This document shows, in pieces, positions 5,305 to 7,092 of a stretch of DNA of 7,092 nucleotides (position 1 is its first letter; the number at the start of each line of letters is the position of its first letter). Below the pieces are notes generated by a model that made no database searches, was not told where the DNA came from, and saw nothing but the letters and a program-made list of their open reading frames with translations. The position numbers and the translations under genes were made by a program. The DNA comes from an uncultured Pirellula sp. Lineage in GTDB: Bacteria; Planctomycetota; Planctomycetia; Pirellulales; Pirellulaceae. The stretch lies in NCBI GenBank assembly GCA_903837255.1, contig CAILTZ010000568.1, positions 1 through 7,092 of the forward strand. The letters are read 5' to 3'.

Positions 5305-6816
5305 ATGTACAAACGCTTGCGATCGATTTGTTTGTTTGCCTTGCTCGCTTTGCTTGACCCGACGCTCATCGATGCCCAAGAGACTTCGCCAAAGAATCTC
5401 ATCCAGGCCGAGAACCTCCAAGCCGGCAGTCACGACTGGCAACTGACCCGCGTGAGAGTCGATGCGAGCAAATATCGCTCGCCGTGGATCGAAGGTTACT
5501 GCTCTCGTCAAAGTGTTCGCGCCGGGGAGTCGATCGACATCAAGGTCTCGACGCAACCGGCACGGCCTTTTCGATTGGAGATCTTTCGGACCGGATACTA
5601 CAGCGGGGCAGGTGCAAGACTCATGGCGAGCATTGGACCGATCGAGGGCAAAACCCAGCCGACACCGACTCTGGGCGAAAAGAATCTCAACGAATGCCGC
5701 TGGGAAACCAGCCACACTTTGACGATCCCTGCCGACTGGGTTTCCGGCGTGTACCTCGGTCGTCTGACGACCATTGCTGCGTCGGACAAAGAGCCGTATT
5801 GGCAAAGCTACGTGATCTTTGTAGTCACCGATGATCGCCCCTGCGAGGTCCTCTTTCAATGTTCGGACAATACTTGGCAAGCCTACAATCAGTGGCCGAG
5901 CAAGTACTCCGTCTACACGCATCCCAAAGGGAACCAGGGTCCCTGGGCCGACGTCAGTTTCGATCGGCCATATGGGCGCGAGGCCCAGTTCGAGAGCGTC
6001 GTGAACGATCCGCTCACGCAAGGCTCTGGAGAGTATCTGCCGCTGGAGTTTCCGCTGGCTTACTGGTTAGAGCAACAGGGATATGACGTATCGTACTGTT
6101 GCAACAGCGACATGCTCACACCGGATCGCGGGCTCAAGGCCCGATCGATGATCAGCGTCGGACACGACGAGTATTGGGACATCCGACAGTTCCGTTCGGT
6201 CGAGAAGATGCGCGACCAAGGGGTGAGCTTGCTGTTCCTCTCGGGCAACAGCGTCTGCTGGGTCTCTCCGTTTCGAAACAGTTTCGATGGTCGACCCAAT
6301 CGAATCCTGTTTCGCGGAGGGCCCTATGGAGCAAACAGGCCTATCACCGAGGCGCGAGCCAAGGACCACGGACCGTTCCCCGAACGAGGGCCAGACGAGG
6401 GTTATCTCATGGGCGCCAGGAACGTCGAACCGGTCAATGGCGGTGGCGATTGGATCTGCACGATGCCCGATCATTGGATCTTTGAGGCGACGGGCATGAA
6501 GAAAGGGGATTCAATCCCCGGATTGATCGGCTGGGAGTACCACGGGGATCCTGCCGACATACCGGGTTTGTCGGTCGTCGGATCCGGGACGGCTTGGGTC
6601 GGTGGCGAAACTCCACAGAGATGGACAGCGACCGTCTATGAAGGCCCCAAGGGGAACGTCGTGTTCAATGCATCGAGCATCTTTTGGGTCCAAGGCCTTT
6701 CGGATCCACCCGGACATACGCTCCCGTGGTCCCACTGGAGTCGTCCACATGGACCGGACCCTCGGGTCCAGCGCATCACCAAAAACGTGCTGGATCGCGC
6801 GCTCAAGCAACCCTGA
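5305..6816 (+). CDS. Exported N,N-dimethylformamidase large-subunit-like protein
   Basis: From ATG 5305 this gives 503 residues. Residues 1-24 form a clear signal peptide (K-R-L-R, hydrophobic core 8-17, cleavage likely after I-D-A). An N-terminal beta-sandwich-like region (about 60-175) contains V-R-A-G-E-S-I-D-I and F-R-T-G-Y-Y-S-G-A-G-A. The C-terminal domain resembles the DMFase beta-subunit domain, with S-D-N-T-W-Q-A-Y-N (187-195), V-G-H-D-E-Y-W (285-291), L-S-G-N-S (312-316) and a late S-S-I-F-W (457-461). The characterised enzyme hydrolyses dimethylformamide through a mononuclear iron held by two Tyr and one Glu; Y194 and E289/Y290 are tentative ligand candidates here. A TTG at 5263 could extend it by 14 residues into the previous gene, but that spoils the signal peptide. 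It starts 16 bases after the serine hydrolase, suggesting co-transcription. It is shorter than the roughly 760-residue DMFase subunit, so its substrate is unknown. Confidence 0.82.
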   Translation: MYKRLRSICLFALLALLDPTLIDAQETSPKNLIQAENLQAGSHDWQLTRVRVDASKYRSPWIEGYCSRQSVRAGESIDIKVSTQPARPFRLEIFRTGYYSGAGARLMASIGPIEGKTQPTPTLGEKNLNECRWETSHTLTIPADWVSGVYLGRLTTIAASDKEPYWQSYVIFVVTDDRPCEVLFQCSDNTWQAYNQWPSKYSVYTHPKGNQGPWADVSFDRPYGREAQFESVVNDPLTQGSGEYLPLEFPLAYWLEQQGYDVSYCCNSDMLTPDRGLKARSMISVGHDEYWDIRQFRSVEKMRDQGVSLLFLSGNSVCWVSPFRNSFDGRPNRILFRGGPYGANRPITEARAKDHGPFPERGPDEGYLMGARNVEPVNGGGDWICTMPDHWIFEATGMKKGDSIPGLIGWEYHGDPADIPGLSVVGSGTAWVGGETPQRWTATVYEGPKGNVVFNASSIFWVQGLSDPPGHTLPWSHWSRPHGPDPRVQRITKNVLDRALKQP

Positions 6817-6940
6817 CAAAACGGTACTGTAAATCTAACTCACGGCCGATGACAGCCACACCGAACCAGCCAAAACTCGGGCGGGTCGTGATCCTGGCAG
6901 CATTGTTTTGCCTCTGCTATTACAACTATTGCTAATTTCG

Positions 6941-6949
6941 TGGTACACT
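6941..6949 (+). promoter_or_regulatory. Extended -10-like motif TGGTACACT
   Basis: TG-G-TACACT fits an extended -10 element (TGn followed by a TATAAT-like hexamer with four matches). No good -35 lies 16-18 bases upstream, where the hexamer is TACAAC or similar. It would start transcription near 6956, giving a leader of about 100 bases for the gene at 7059. This is a weak call. Confidence 0.22.
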
Positions 6950-6996
6950 CAAGGTGTGCTTCTTGCGCCCATGACCGGGCCGATTCTGGCCATAGG

Positions 6997-7005
6997 TGCT
7001 ATAAG
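6997..7005 (+). promoter_or_regulatory. Extended -10-like motif TGCTATAAG before the next gene
   Basis: TG-C-TATAAG matches the extended -10 consensus well (five of six in the hexamer plus the TG). No -35 is recognisable at the right distance, which is tolerated in extended -10 promoters. Transcription would begin near 7012, inside a CAA-CAA-CAA-CAA stretch (7011-7022), giving an unstructured leader of about 47 bases to the ATG at 7059. This is the best promoter candidate for the right-hand gene. Confidence 0.35.
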
Positions 7006-7058
7006 GTTTTCAACAACAACAATCAACTCGATTCCCAACCCTTGGGGTGTTTCGATCC

Positions 7059-7092
7059 ATGAGTGATCCAAAGCCAAACGTGCCTGATGTTG
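7059..7092 (+). CDS. Start of an unidentified gene, truncated by the window edge
   Basis: An ATG at 7059 opens a frame that continues to the last base. Only 11 complete codons are visible, beginning M-S-D-P-K-P-N-V-P-D-V, a hydrophilic, Pro/Asp-rich N-terminus with no signal peptide, so a cytoplasmic product is more likely than an exported one. A GTG at 7047 is an alternative in-frame start. There is no clear Shine-Dalgarno; TTGGGG (7042-7047) is rather far upstream. Support comes from its position after a promoter-like region and the typical bacterial N-terminus. The product cannot be named from so few residues. Confidence 0.45.
   Translation, partial: MSDPKPNVPDV

Larger units (their letters stand above)
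6817..7058. other. Intergenic spacer with promoter-like motifs, no supported gene
   Basis: These 242 bases follow the DMFase-like stop. I see no strong hairpin with a T run for terminating the upstream unit. The left half is moderately GC-rich, turning AT-richer from about 6900. A 28-codon open frame at 6849-6935 encodes a hydrophobic Cys/Tyr-ending peptide but lacks a ribosome-binding sequence. The right part carries two extended -10-like motifs and a CAA-rich stretch before the next gene. Confidence 0.5.

Noticed and set aside
5248..6021. 257-codon open frame on the minus strand
   Set aside because: It is antisense to the DMFase-like gene and the end of the serine hydrolase. It is Arg/Val-rich with no family motif, and the sense strand is strongly supported.
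6971..7066. 31-codon open frame on the plus strand overlapping the last gene's start
   Set aside because: It overlaps the better start at 7059 and the promoter-like TATAAG, has no ribosome-binding sequence, and its product looks random.

Overview
The window is compact, moderately GC-rich bacterial DNA. Its gene content points to a planctomycete, most likely of the Pirellulaceae type. The evidence is two exported PQQ-like beta-propeller proteins with the W-x-x-F/W-R-G N-terminal signature, a Gly/Ala/Gln-rich loop in one of them, an exported DMFase-large-subunit-like protein, and weak or absent Shine-Dalgarno sequences before several genes. This assignment is inferred from family content; there is no rRNA or other marker gene in the window.

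Layout. Positions 2-253 (+) hold the C-terminal tail of an NtrC-type sigma-54 response regulator with its Fis-like helix-turn-helix. It converges on a minus-strand cluster that reads, in transcription order, an integral-membrane zinc metallopeptidase of the YugP type (3837-3118), then a PQQ-like propeller protein (3094-1796), then a second propeller protein (1752-307). The gaps are only 23 and 43 bases, so the three are probably one operon. A 194-base divergent control region (3838-4031) separates this cluster from a plus-strand pair: an exported serine hydrolase of the beta-lactamase/PBP class (4032-5288) and, 16 bases later, an exported DMFase-large-subunit-like protein (5305-6816). After a 242-base spacer containing promoter-like motifs, a further plus-strand gene appears to begin at 7059 and runs off the window.

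How the parts may fit together. All five complete genes encode proteins predicted to sit in the membrane or be exported, so this is an envelope-directed neighbourhood. The shared divergent region carries overlapping TCACG half-sites and a separate hairpin, which would allow coordinated control, but nothing in the sequence proves a shared pathway.

The most notable signal is a strong intrinsic-terminator-like structure (12-bp perfect stem, 7-base loop, then a run of nine T on the minus strand). It lies inside the signal-peptide codons of the upstream propeller gene and could act as an attenuator within the operon. I found no CRISPR array, insertion sequence, tRNA or rRNA gene, and no clear sign of a wholly new multi-gene system.
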